DNA from: Actinacidiphila epipremni
GTDB lineage: Bacteria; Actinomycetota; Actinomycetes; Streptomycetales; Streptomycetaceae
Assembly: GCF_012034175.1 (NCBI RefSeq)
Contig: NZ_JAATEJ010000022.1
Location: 62,001 to 126,000, forward strand
Direction: 5' to 3'
DNA length: 64,000 bases
Shown: piece after piece, positions 15,888 to 24,290 of the stretch
How positions within the stretch are numbered: the first letter of the stretch is position 1
Layout of the letters: each line of letters starts with the position of its first letter
Notes under the pieces: generated by a model
Seen by the model: the letters and a program-made list of their open reading frames with translations, nothing else
Told to the model about the DNA's origin: nothing
Database searches by the model: none
Position numbers and translations under genes: made by a program

Positions 15888-15936
15888 ACGACGGCCGCCC
15901 GGCCTGGGGTTCCTTCCCGGGCCGGGCGGCCGTCGT
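15888..15936. terminator. Long perfect hairpin between convergent genes
   Basis: A 17-bp perfect stem (15888-15904 with 15920-15936), further extended by GGG/CCC inside the 15-nt loop. It lies between the LAETG gene (ends 15848) and the CHAT gene (ends 15967), so it can terminate both. Confidence 0.82.
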
Positions 15937-15966
15937 CTGCCGTACGCCGGGGGCTCACGCCCGAGG

Positions 15967-18900
15967 TCACGGGCCCAGGTGGACGTAACAGGCCCACTGG
16001 AGCACCGAGTTCGCCGGGTCCTGACGCAGTACGCGCACGGCTCCGTGCAACGCCCGGGCACTGCCGCCCGCGCCCCCGCCCCCACCCGCGCCCCCACCCG
16101 CGCTCCCGCCCGCCTCCAGGGCCCGGTAGAAATCGCGGGCGACCTCCGGCGCCGGCCCGTCCGCCAGCGTCCACAACGTCCCCACGACATGCCGGAAACC
16201 GGCGAGTTGGAAGGCCGCGGCCAGATGGATCGCCTCGTCGGCGAGCCGGCTCGTACCGAGGGCGGTGTGGCAGGCGGACAGAAAAGCCAGGTCCGCCCCG
16301 GACAGATCCTGCGCCGCGATGCCCGCGACCGACAACGGCTTGTCGTAGAGCGCGAGATGGCTTTCGGCGGGGTCGGCCGGCTCGTGGATGCCGTGGCAGG
16401 CGACATGCACCCAGGGGTGGGTGGGCAGGGCGGCCAGCACCTCCGCCAGGACGGCCTTCTCGTCGGCCCTGCTGGTGTGCCGGTCGCCGAACACCTCGCT
16501 GAGCGTGGCCAGTTCGGCGCTCACGCCCGGCAGCCCGCGCTGCCCGTACGGTGTGGCGCCGTCGGCGTACGGCCGCGGGCGTACGCCGATGCCGAGCACG
16601 CGCGGCGCCCGCGCAGCCGCCTGCTCCCGTGAGCGGGCCCTGATCAGCGAGCCGAGCGTCGGGGCGTACGAGGAGACGACCCGGTCGATGACGCGCGGGC
16701 CGGTTCTCGGCCCGGCGGCGTGGAGGGGGAGCAGCGCCAACGGGCCCGTGGGGCACCACCACAGGCGGGGCAGGGTCGTCTCCGGCGACGGTGACGCCCC
16801 GGCCTCGCGGTCGAAGCCGAGCGCGGCCAGCACCGGCCCGGTGATCTCCTCCCCCAGCCAGCGCAGCGTCTCCGTGACCGTGCCGGACAGCGCGAGCGCC
16901 TCGGGGTCGAGGCCGGGCCGGGAGAGGCGGTCGACGGCGGTGACGAACTCCGCGGCGCGGCGCTCGACTTCGGCGGCGCTGACGCCGCGCAGCGGCACCA
17001 ACTCCACCGCCCGAGCCCCGGGTTCGGACCTGAGCAGCAGCGCGTCGCAGCGGTGCGTGCTGACGTTGATGACCGCGACCGGCCCCCCGTCCGCCGCCCG
17101 GCGAAGCTCCTCGAAGTCCGGCGCCGCCAAGAAGCGCTCGAAGTGGCGCAGTCGGCGGATCCGGTCCACGAGGGCGTCGAAGCGCGCGCTGAGCTGCCAG
17201 GGCTGCTCGCCCCGCACGGGCCCGCCGACGGGCCCGCCGCCCGCGCCCGGCGACCGGTCCCCCTCCAGCGCGGCGCAGACCGCGTCGAACTCGTCGGCGA
17301 GCGCCGGGTGCCGGTCCCGCAGCTCCGTGCGGTCGGTGCGGGTCTGCACGAGCTGCGACCAGATCACGGACCGGCCCTGCTCCAGCAGGCACACCGCGCC
17401 GGGCAGGTCGCCGGCGGCTATCGCGGCTGCCGCGGCGTTGCCGGCCAGCAGCGGCACCTGCGCGATCTGCGCGAGCCGGGAGGCCCGGGTCAGGCCGCGG
17501 TCCGCCAGCCGGGGCAGCAGCTCCTCGACGGCCGTCCGGTAGCCGGCGAGCGCGTCCTCGGCGTCGCCGCGCGCCATGCTCGTGCCGCCCCAGTGGAAGG
17601 CGGAGAAGAGCCGGGTCCTGGTCGAGGCGCCGGTGGTTGCGGCGGAGAGCCGGAAGGCGCGCCCGGCGTCGTACACGTCCTGCGGGCCGGGGCCGCCGCC
17701 GGACGCGAAGCGCTCTTCGAGGGTGTAGCCGAGCTCCGCGTACGCGTGGGCGGTGTTCTGGTCGCCCCGCACGACCGCCAAGTCCTCGGCGCCGGCGGCT
17801 AGTTCACCGTGCTCCGCGGTCATCCCGCGCAGGAGGGACACCGCCGCGTCCAGGTCCTCGGCGCCGCCCCGTTCCCGTAACGCGACGGCGAGTTTGAGCC
17901 GCATGACGGGGAAGTTCAGGTCGGTGGCGGGGGTTTCGGCCATGGCCGCCTCCAGCGCGGCGATCGCCTCGTCCAAGTCGGCCCGCTCCCCGCGAATTTC
18001 GTAGCGGGTCTGGAGGGCCGCGGCCAGGTTGGTCCGGGCGTGGCCGGCGTCCCGGCCGGCCGGTGCGTGGCGGGCGGCCTCGCGCCCGGCGGTCACGGCG
18101 TCGTCGATGTCCTCGGGGCGGCGCAGGGTGACGAACCGCGCCAGCAGCGCGGCACCGAGGTTGGACTGGGCGGCGGCGTGGAGCCGGCTCCCCGGGTCGG
18201 CGGCGGCGACCGCGGCCCTCGCCGCGGTGAGTGCGCGCTCCAAGTCCTCGATGCCGCCCTGGCTTTCGAACCTGATCCGCAGCACGACGGCGAGGGCGTC
18301 GAGCCGTTGGGCACGCTCGGGGTCGTCGGGGGCGGTCGCGTCGAGTGCGGCCGTGGCCGCGTCCACCGCCGCGGTGAGCCGGGCCGGGTCCGCGGACCGG
18401 AGGGCGTACGCGTACCGCGCGGCGGAGAGGGCCGCGAGGGCGGCGGCGTCGCCGGGCAGCAGCGTCACGGCCTCGACGGCGAACCGCAGCCCCGCCTCCA
18501 GGTCGTCGGGGTCGCCGAGCCGGACGAACCGGGCGACCAGGGCGGTCGCGAGGGCCGGCAGCGTGTCCGGGGCGAGCGTCTCGTGCCGCAGCAGCCCGTA
18601 CGGCGGCTCGGCGGCGCCGTTCATGGCCTGGTGGTGCAACTGCCGCAGCATGCGCGCGTTTTCGTGCAGCTCCGGGTACTGGGGATGCCCCGGCGGTACG
18701 GTCCGCTCGGCCTCCAGCGCCGCGGACAGCGCCGCGTCCAGGTCCGCCGGGTCGCGGCCGGCGGCGTACCGGGTGAGCAGCATGCTCCCGAGGCTGCCCA
18801 GAACGCCCGGGCGGGTGCGGTGGCCGGGCGGCATGAGCCGGACGTCCGTGGCGGTCGCGTCGATCGCCTCGTCCAGGTACTTCGGGATGCCGGTGAGCCG

Positions 18901-19728
18901 GAAGCGCTGCATCAGCGAGGCCCCGAGCAGGAACCACCAGCCCGGTTCCGGGGAGCCGTCGGCGACCATCGCCCGCCGGGCGTCGACGGCGTCGTCGAGC
19001 TGCCCGAGGTCGCCGGTGGCGTCGAACCGCGCCATCTCGACGTTGCCGAGTTCGTACCACATGAGCGGCCGTTGCGGATGGCCGTGGGCCGCCCGCGCCG
19101 CGCGTCCCAACTCGTAGGCGGCCAGCTTGAGATACGTGTCGGCGTCGCCCTCGCCGCCGTCGGCCATCCGCTGCCAGGCGAAGCCCAGGTTGGACCAGAT
19201 CTGGGGCCGCGCGCTCTCGGGCGCGGCCTCCTCCGCCTCCCGCAGCAGCAGGACCGCCGGGCCGAGCATGGTGGCGTCGCCGTTGCGCGCGTGGTCCTGG
19301 AGCAGGACGTGGGCGAAGGCGGCGAGGAGGTCGTGCAGCGGTGGCACGGGCGGCGGTTCGGCGGCGAAGGCGTCGGCCAGCGGGCCGGGTATGAGCTCCG
19401 GGTCGAGAGCGTGGACGACGCCGAGCACGGAGATCCACGCGTGGTGGTCGAGGTCCGACGCCTCGTCGCCGAGGGCTTCCAGCCGGGACTGGAGCAGCAC
19501 ACCGGCCAAGTGGGCGGCGGCCAGGGGGGCTTCGGTCACCTCGTCGACGTAGAGCAGCTCCCCGGCCAGGTGCAGCAGGGTCGCCGCCGCGCACAGCGGC
19601 CCGGCGGCGAGGACGGTGCCGGGGTCCCGGGTGTCGAACCACTCGGTCAACCGGCCGTGCAGATACGCGTATGCGTCCCCGGGAGTGCCCTCCCACGGCT
19701 GGGCGTGCTCGTCCTCATAGGCTTCCAT
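15967..19728 (-). CDS. TPR-repeat CHAT-domain (caspase-like) protease
   Basis: A 1253-aa cytoplasmic protein. About 850 residues of tandem helical repeats of TPR type (recurring DLDAALSAALEAE-like and APAGRDAGHARTNLAAAL-like units) are followed by a C-terminal CHAT domain at about 950-1253. The dyad is visible: His1112 in ACHG and Cys1153 in LSACHT, followed by GFRHVVGTLW. CHAT proteases are caspase relatives, and several act in bacterial conflict or regulated-death systems with TPR sensors. The start is ATG 19728 (GGAGGGGG upstream on its strand). Codon 617 is TTA (17878-17880), pointing to bldA-dependent expression. It is divergent from a Cys-rich small protein and a membrane protein that are plausible partners. 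The substrate is unknown. Confidence 0.87.
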   Translation of the reverse strand: MEAYEDEHAQPWEGTPGDAYAYLHGRLTEWFDTRDPGTVLAAGPLCAAATLLHLAGELLYVDEVTEAPLAAAHLAGVLLQSRLEALGDEASDLDHHAWISVLGVVHALDPELIPGPLADAFAAEPPPVPPLHDLLAAFAHVLLQDHARNGDATMLGPAVLLLREAEEAAPESARPQIWSNLGFAWQRMADGGEGDADTYLKLAAYELGRAARAAHGHPQRPLMWYELGNVEMARFDATGDLGQLDDAVDARRAMVADGSPEPGWWFLLGASLMQRFRLTGIPKYLDEAIDATATDVRLMPPGHRTRPGVLGSLGSMLLTRYAAGRDPADLDAALSAALEAERTVPPGHPQYPELHENARMLRQLHHQAMNGAAEPPYGLLRHETLAPDTLPALATALVARFVRLGDPDDLEAGLRFAVEAVTLLPGDAAALAALSAARYAYALRSADPARLTAAVDAATAALDATAPDDPERAQRLDALAVVLRIRFESQGGIEDLERALTAARAAVAAADPGSRLHAAAQSNLGAALLARFVTLRRPEDIDDAVTAGREAARHAPAGRDAGHARTNLAAALQTRYEIRGERADLDEAIAALEAAMAETPATDLNFPVMRLKLAVALRERGGAEDLDAAVSLLRGMTAEHGELAAGAEDLAVVRGDQNTAHAYAELGYTLEERFASGGGPGPQDVYDAGRAFRLSAATTGASTRTRLFSAFHWGGTSMARGDAEDALAGYRTAVEELLPRLADRGLTRASRLAQIAQVPLLAGNAAAAAIAAGDLPGAVCLLEQGRSVIWSQLVQTRTDRTELRDRHPALADEFDAVCAALEGDRSPGAGGGPVGGPVRGEQPWQLSARFDALVDRIRRLRHFERFLAAPDFEELRRAADGGPVAVINVSTHRCDALLLRSEPGARAVELVPLRGVSAAEVERRAAEFVTAVDRLSRPGLDPEALALSGTVTETLRWLGEEITGPVLAALGFDREAGASPSPETTLPRLWWCPTGPLALLPLHAAGPRTGPRVIDRVVSSYAPTLGSLIRARSREQAAARAPRVLGIGVRPRPYADGATPYGQRGLPGVSAELATLSEVFGDRHTSRADEKAVLAEVLAALPTHPWVHVACHGIHEPADPAESHLALYDKPLSVAGIAAQDLSGADLAFLSACHTALGTSRLADEAIHLAAAFQLAGFRHVVGTLWTLADGPAPEVARDFYRALEAGGSAGGGAGGGGGAGGSARALHGAVRVLRQDPANSVLQWACYVHLGP

Positions 19729-19883
19729 ATGGCCCCCTCCACCCCATATCCTCTGCGGTGGCTCACGGTAGCCGGGCGACAGCACACGGGGGCGGCGCTT
19801 TGCGGTTACTCATGCCGAAATACGTCTGATCGCGGCGGTGTTCGCGGCGCTCGCCGCCGCGACGGGGGGAACGGGGGGCCGGC

Positions 19884-20267
19884 ATGGCGGTCGACACTGC
19901 GGCCGGGTTGGCGTACGTATGCAGTCATCTGCCGGAATTACGGGGCCTGTTGGGCGACGACGGCAGCGAATCCGGTACGCCGCTGGGCCGGTTGCTGGCC
20001 GCGTGCGGTGGCGCTCGGCCGACGGCGGACATCGCGCCGCTCCTGGGTGAAGTAGACGCGGCGCTACGGGCGTTGACGGACGGCATGGTGGGCGTCCAGG
20101 GCTTCGGCGAGGGCCGCGGCACGAGTTGGAGCGGGCTGGAGCCGCTGGAGTACGTCTACCGGTGCCCGCTGGGCAGGTGTACGGGCCGGCTCGGCAGCGA
20201 GGTGGCGGAGGTCCGGCCGCTGTGCGCGATCAGCCGGCGCGAACTCGTCCGCGAACGGCTGCTCTGA
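19884..20267 (+). CDS. Small protein with Cys cluster (possible degenerate zinc ribbon), CHAT-associated
   Basis: A 127-aa protein from ATG 19884, preceded by a G-rich ribosome-site region. The first 80 residues are helical. The C-terminal part holds YRCPLGRCTGR and PLCAISRREL, a three-Cys pattern like a reduced zinc ribbon. Similar Y-x-C-P-x3-C arrangements are seen, to my recollection, in Streptomyces genes beside CHAT or other conflict modules. It is divergent from the TPR-CHAT gene across 155 bp and 18 bp upstream of the membrane protein. It could be an adaptor or the target of the protease; neither is shown. Confidence 0.6.
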   Translation: MAVDTAAGLAYVCSHLPELRGLLGDDGSESGTPLGRLLAACGGARPTADIAPLLGEVDAALRALTDGMVGVQGFGEGRGTSWSGLEPLEYVYRCPLGRCTGRLGSEVAEVRPLCAISRRELVRERLL

Positions 20268-20285
20268 GGTGGACGGGCGTCCGGG

Positions 20286-21260
20286 GTGAACGGGTTGTGG
20301 AGCGAACTGGGCAGGAAGCTCGCCGAGCGGTGGCTGTCGGTGCTGGTGCTGCCCGGCGTGCTCTACCTCGCGGTCGGCGCCGCCGCCCACACGCTCGGCC
20401 AGCGGCACGCCCTGGACGCGGCCCGGCTCGTACGGGAGGTCACCGCGACCGCCGACCGGCCCGCGGTGACCGGCGTCGGCGGGCAGGTCGTGCTGGTGGG
20501 GGCGGTCGTACTGGCGTCGGCCGCGGCCGGCACCGTGGCCGAGGCGGCCGGCACGCTCGTCGAACGCCTTGCCCTCGCGGCGGGTTGGCGGCTGTGGCCC
20601 GCCCCGCTGTCGGCCCTGGCCGACCGGTCCGTACGGCGCCGGCAGCGCCGCTGGGAGGCGCAACACCGCATATTCCACCGGAAGTTCGCGCGTGCGCAGG
20701 CCCCCGGCCCGGACGACCGGCCCGACCCCGCCGCGCGGCACCGGGCCGCCCGCCGACGGGAGCGGATCGCGTCGGAGCGGCCGGAGCGGCCCACGTGGAG
20801 CGGCGACCGCATCCAGGCCGCCGCCCTGCGGCTGGACCGCGACCACCTGCTCGATCTCGCCGTCGTGTGGCCCCACTTGGAGCCGCTGCTCCCCGAGCCG
20901 CTGGGCGCCCGCGTCACCGAGGCGCGCGCCGCGTTGGAGCGCGCCACGGTGCTGGCGGGCTGGGCGCTGCTGTACGCGCCGCTCGCCGTGTGGTGGTGGC
21001 CCGCCGCCCCGCTGGCCCTGGTCCTGGCCGCGGCGGCCCGGCACCGCGTCCGGGCGTGCGTCGACACGTACGCACGGCTGCTCGAAGCCGCCACCCGGCT
21101 GCACGCGCCGGCGCTGGCCGCGCAGCTCGGGCTCGACCACACCGGGCCGCTCACGAAGGACCTCGGCGTCCGCCTCACCCACCACCTCCGGGCGTCACCG
21201 CCGCCCAGGCCTGCTGAGCCGCGGCAGCCGCATGTGCCGGACGCGAGGTCGGACGCGTGA
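20286..21260 (+). CDS. Membrane protein in the CHAT module
   Basis: A 324-aa protein from GTG 20286. Hydrophobic segments are at about residues 16-36 (WLSVLVLPGVLYLAVG), 66-85 (GGQVVLVGAVVLASAA) and 225-262 (ALLYAPLAVWWWP ... ALVLAAA), so probably four membrane passes. The long central part is cytoplasmic and Arg-rich. No enzymatic motif was seen. It is co-directional with the 127-aa gene (18-bp gap) and divergent from TPR-CHAT. A membrane partner beside a caspase-like protease suggests a signal-to-membrane-disruption arrangement, but this is inference. Confidence 0.6.
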   Translation: MNGLWSELGRKLAERWLSVLVLPGVLYLAVGAAAHTLGQRHALDAARLVREVTATADRPAVTGVGGQVVLVGAVVLASAAAGTVAEAAGTLVERLALAAGWRLWPAPLSALADRSVRRRQRRWEAQHRIFHRKFARAQAPGPDDRPDPAARHRAARRRERIASERPERPTWSGDRIQAAALRLDRDHLLDLAVVWPHLEPLLPEPLGARVTEARAALERATVLAGWALLYAPLAVWWWPAAPLALVLAAAARHRVRACVDTYARLLEAATRLHAPALAAQLGLDHTGPLTKDLGVRLTHHLRASPPPRPAEPRQPHVPDARSDA

Positions 21261-21426
21261 GCTGTACGGGGCCGGCGCGCGCGGGGCGTACGGGGGCCGG
21301 CACCTGAGGCGTACGTGGTCGCGCCCCGAGTCGTACCAGGGCCGTACGGGTAAGGGGCCTGAGCCGCCCGGGCGAACCGGTCGGCGGGGGCGGAACATAT
21401 CCCTCCCGGCCGTCGTTTGCGTCGTC

Positions 21427-22110
21427 ATGACGACTCTGGGACTCATCGGCAGCGGACACATCGGCAGCACCCTCGCCCGGCTGGCCGTCGCCGGCGGGCT
21501 CGACGTGGTGCTCAGCAACTCCCGCGGGCCGGAAACCCTCGCCGGCCTCGTCGCGGAACTCGGGCCGAACGCGCGGGCGGCCACCGCCGCGGAGGCGGCT
21601 GCCGCCGGGGACTGGGTCGTGGTGAGCGTCCCCGTCAAGGCGTATCCGCTGATCCCGCGCGAGCCGCTCGCCGGCAAGACGGTGATCGACACCGGCAACT
21701 ACTACCCGCAGCGCGACGGGCGGATCGCCGAGCTCGACAACGAGGAGACCACCCACAGCGGCCTGCTCCAGCGGTATTTGGCGGGCGCGCACGTGGTGAA
21801 GGCCTTCAACAACATCTACTTCAAGCACCTGGCCGAGCTCCCCCGCCCGGCCGGCGCCGCCGACCGCAGCGCCCTCCCCATCGCCGGCGACGACCCGTCC
21901 GCGAAGGCCCATGCCGCCCAACTCCTCGACCTGCTGGGCTTCGACGTCGTCGACGCCGGCCCCCTCGCCGAGGGCCGCCGGTTCCAGCCCGGCACCGCGG
22001 CGTACGGCCTGCCCTACGCGGACAAGTCGACGACCGAGTTCATGTCCCAGCCCGGCGTGCCCGCGTCGGTCGCCGACATCGACGCGGCCCTGGCGGCAGC
22101 GGACAGCTAA
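21427..22110 (+). CDS. NADPH-dependent F420 reductase-like oxidoreductase
   Basis: A 227-aa Rossmann-fold protein with GLIGSGHIGSTLA at residues about 5-17 (GxGxxG) and VVVSVPVKAYPLIP and KTVIDTGNYYP further on. The layout is that of Fno/NADP oxidoreductase coenzyme-F420-dependent proteins, which use NADP and in some members reduced F420. AFNNIYF and the GLPYADKSTTEFM region form the substrate side. The start is ATG 21427; no convincing ribosome site is seen. A short hairpin (22143-22168) follows. The physiological substrate is unknown. Confidence 0.8.
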   Translation: MTTLGLIGSGHIGSTLARLAVAGGLDVVLSNSRGPETLAGLVAELGPNARAATAAEAAAAGDWVVVSVPVKAYPLIPREPLAGKTVIDTGNYYPQRDGRIAELDNEETTHSGLLQRYLAGAHVVKAFNNIYFKHLAELPRPAGAADRSALPIAGDDPSAKAHAAQLLDLLGFDVVDAGPLAEGRRFQPGTAAYGLPYADKSTTEFMSQPGVPASVADIDAALAAADS

Positions 22111-22142
22111 GCCGCCGGAGAAACGAGCCGCCGGGCAAGCGA

Positions 22143-22168
22143 GCCGCCGGCCAGGTGAAACCGGCGGC
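22143..22168 (+). terminator. Hairpin after the oxidoreductase gene
   Basis: GCCGCCGG (22143-22150) pairs with CCGGCGGC (22161-22168) across a 10-nt loop. The CGAGCCGCCGG unit also recurs in the preceding 40 bp. Confidence 0.5.
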
Positions 22169-22184
22169 CAGGTGAACCGTCGCC

Positions 22185-22445
22185 TCAGCCGGCCGCCGCA
22201 AGGGACGTGACCGTCTCGGCGAGGTGGGGGTGAGCAACAGGCGGTACCACATCGGCCCGTACACAAGGTCGATGAGGAAGTCCTCGTCCCCGTAACCGAC
22301 TTCGCCGCGCTCGCGGGCCCGGATCAGCAGCGAGCGGACGACGTCGCGGCGCGGGGTGATGAGGCGTTCCCACACGGTGCGGGCGAAAGCGTCGTCGCCG
22401 ACGGCCTCGGCGGCCACCGCGCGGTTGAGGGTGCCGCGCCCCCTG
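22185..22445 (-). pseudogene. Remnant of a TetR-family regulator (C-terminal ligand domain)
   Basis: The minus frame contains VWERLITPRRDVVRSLL, RARERGEVGYGDEDFL and DLVYGPMWYRLLLT, characteristic of a TetR C-terminal domain. It then needs a frameshift to continue as LAETVTSLAAAG to a stop at 22185. The N-terminal HTH is absent; upstream sequence is unrelated low-complexity DNA. It is therefore a truncated and frameshifted relic. Confidence 0.6.
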
Positions 22446-22853
22446 GCTGCCGGCCGCCGGCCTCGTCCCGCTCGCCCTGGCCGGCGCCGCGCACCGGGCC
22501 TCGGGTCGGCACCAGCCCCGTACCCACCACCACAACCACCCGCGGGCGCACGCCAGGACCACGGTCGCGGCCACCGCCGCGAGCGGGCGGCACGCCCACT
22601 GACCCGGCCCGTACGCGCGTACCCCGCATCGCCAACTCCGGGCCCCGGTACGCGAGTCCCACGACCCGCGTCCCACGAAACGTCACGTCGGCAGGGCAGG
22701 CGGCGCTGGACTTGGACGACCCGCTGCTGGAGCGCGACCGGGACGGCGTCCAGGCGTACGACCCGCGGGCGCGGGCGGCGCTGATCGACCTGAGCGAGAA
22801 GCTCACCGGCGTGCGCTTCCGCGGCCGGCCTGACGTCCACCGGCAACCTCCGC
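22446..22853. other. Decayed intergenic sequence with a possible gene fragment
   Basis: No intact gene was found. On the + strand, about 22700-22830 encodes DDPLLERDRDGVQAYDPRARAAL and SEKLTGVRF, with natural-looking protein composition, but it has no proper start or upstream domain. It may be the 3' remnant of a gene once next to the TetR relic. The rest is low-complexity. Confidence 0.35.
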
Positions 22854-22904
22854 CAGGCACAGACCTGCCTCCGTCAGGTACAGACCACTTGACAGGTCCA
22901 GACC
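22854..22904 (+). promoter_or_regulatory. Three direct repeats in the chitinase promoter
   Basis: Three copies of CAGGYMCAGACC are at 22854-22865, 22875-22886 and 22893-22904 (Y = C or T, M = A or C). TTGACA (22889-22894) overlaps the last interval. Streptomyces chitinase promoters classically carry pairs of 12-bp repeats related to TGGTCCAGACCT that mediate chitin induction and glucose repression; these match that pattern. Confidence 0.65.
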
Positions 22905-22957
22905 AATGCGGGAAGGTGCGGCTCGACCCCACCGAACCCCCATAAGGAGTGGTCACG

Positions 22958-24061
22958 TTGTCGAGACAGCGTCTCATCGCGTTCCTGGCCGCACTCGCGG
23001 CCGTCGTGGGCCTGGTGATCCTGGTGCCCATGGCGTCCACCGCCTCGGCGGCCGGATGCGCCGGTGCCTGGAGCCCGTCCTCGGTCTACACCGGCGGCAT
23101 GACCGCCTCGTACAACTCCCATAACTGGCTTGCCAAGTGGTGGACCCAGGGCGAGACGCCGGGTGCCGCGGAGGTGTGGTCCGACCAAGGCGCGTGCACC
23201 GGTGGGAGCGGCGGTACGGGCGGGACGACCGGCGGCGGCGGGACCGGGTGCAGCTACCCGGCCTGGGTCGCGGGGCGTTCGTACGTCACCGGCGACATCG
23301 TGCAGTACACCAACGGGCTCGACTACATCGCCACGCACGACAACCCGGGCTACGACCCGACGATCAGCACCTGGTACTGGAGCCCGTACACCTGCTCCGG
23401 CAGCGGCGGGACCACCGGCGGCGGGACGAATCCGCCGGCCGGCGGATTCGTGGTCAGCGAGGCGCAGTTCAACCAGATGTTCCCGGGCCGGAACTCCTTC
23501 TACACGTACGGCGGCCTGACCGCGGCGCTCGGCTCGTACCCGGGCTTCGCCACGACCGGCAGCGACACGGTCAAGAAGCAGGAGGCCGCGGCCTTCCTCG
23601 CCAACGTCAGCCACGAGACCGGCGGCCTGGTCTACATCGTGGAGCAGAACACCGCCAACTACTCGCACTACTGCGACTACAGCCAGCCGTACGGCTGCCC
23701 GGCGGGGCAGTCCGCCTACTACGGCCGCGGGCCGATCCAGCTCAGCTGGAACTTCAACTACAAGGCGGCGGGCGACTCGTTGGGCATCGACCTGCTCGAC
23801 AACCCCAACCTCGTGCAGACCGACCCGGCGGTCGCCTGGAAGACCGGCCTTTGGTACTGGAACACCCAGTCCGGCCCCGGCACGATGACCCCCCACAACG
23901 CAATGGTCAACGGCGCGGGCTTCGGCGAGACCATCCGCAGCATCAACGGCAGCATCGAGTGCAACGGCGGCAACCCCGCCGAGGTCCAGGACCGCGTCAA
24001 CGCCTACCTCAACTTCACGTCCATCCTCGGCGTCCCGGCCGGCAACAACCTCTCCTGCTGA
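22958..24061 (+). CDS. Secreted GH19 chitinase with two chitin-binding domains
   Basis: Extracellular chitin-degrading enzyme, 367 aa. A signal peptide spans about residues 1-32 (LIAFLAALAAVVGLVI ... ASA). Two CBM5/12-type modules follow: residues 33-75 (AWSPSSVYTGG ... WWTQGETPG) and a second at about 95-145 (YPAWVAGRSYVTGDIV), joined by Gly/Thr linkers. The GH19 catalytic domain contains SHETGG (catalytic Glu) and YYGRGPIQLSWNFNY. The start is most likely TTG 22958: AAGGAG (22944-22949) lies 8 nt upstream, while in-frame GTG 22949 overlaps that site. The upstream triple repeats suggest chitin induction and carbon control. A strong terminator follows. Confidence 0.93.
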   Translation: MSRQRLIAFLAALAAVVGLVILVPMASTASAAGCAGAWSPSSVYTGGMTASYNSHNWLAKWWTQGETPGAAEVWSDQGACTGGSGGTGGTTGGGGTGCSYPAWVAGRSYVTGDIVQYTNGLDYIATHDNPGYDPTISTWYWSPYTCSGSGGTTGGGTNPPAGGFVVSEAQFNQMFPGRNSFYTYGGLTAALGSYPGFATTGSDTVKKQEAAAFLANVSHETGGLVYIVEQNTANYSHYCDYSQPYGCPAGQSAYYGRGPIQLSWNFNYKAAGDSLGIDLLDNPNLVQTDPAVAWKTGLWYWNTQSGPGTMTPHNAMVNGAGFGETIRSINGSIECNGGNPAEVQDRVNAYLNFTSILGVPAGNNLSC

Positions 24062-24095
24062 CCCCCTCTCCCCCGACACCTCCCGACACACCTCG

Positions 24096-24128
24096 CCCCC
24101 CGCCTCCGTCCGCTTCGGAGTCGGGGGG
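24096..24128 (+). terminator. Terminator after the chitinase gene
   Basis: A near-perfect 13-bp stem (24096-24108 with 24116-24128, one C-T mismatch) with a 7-nt loop, 35 nt after the stop. Confidence 0.75.
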
Positions 24129-24290
24129 TATGTCGCGACATGGGAGGGCGGGGCTAATATGTGTAGGCGCCAACGTGTGGGACGACGCGAGGTCCGGGGG
24201 GACGGCTGTTCGCGGGACGGTGCGGGGCGGCGCGTGTCGTCGTTCATGTGATGCGTGCCGGTGCCGGGTGCGCCGTTCTGAGGATCGCTC

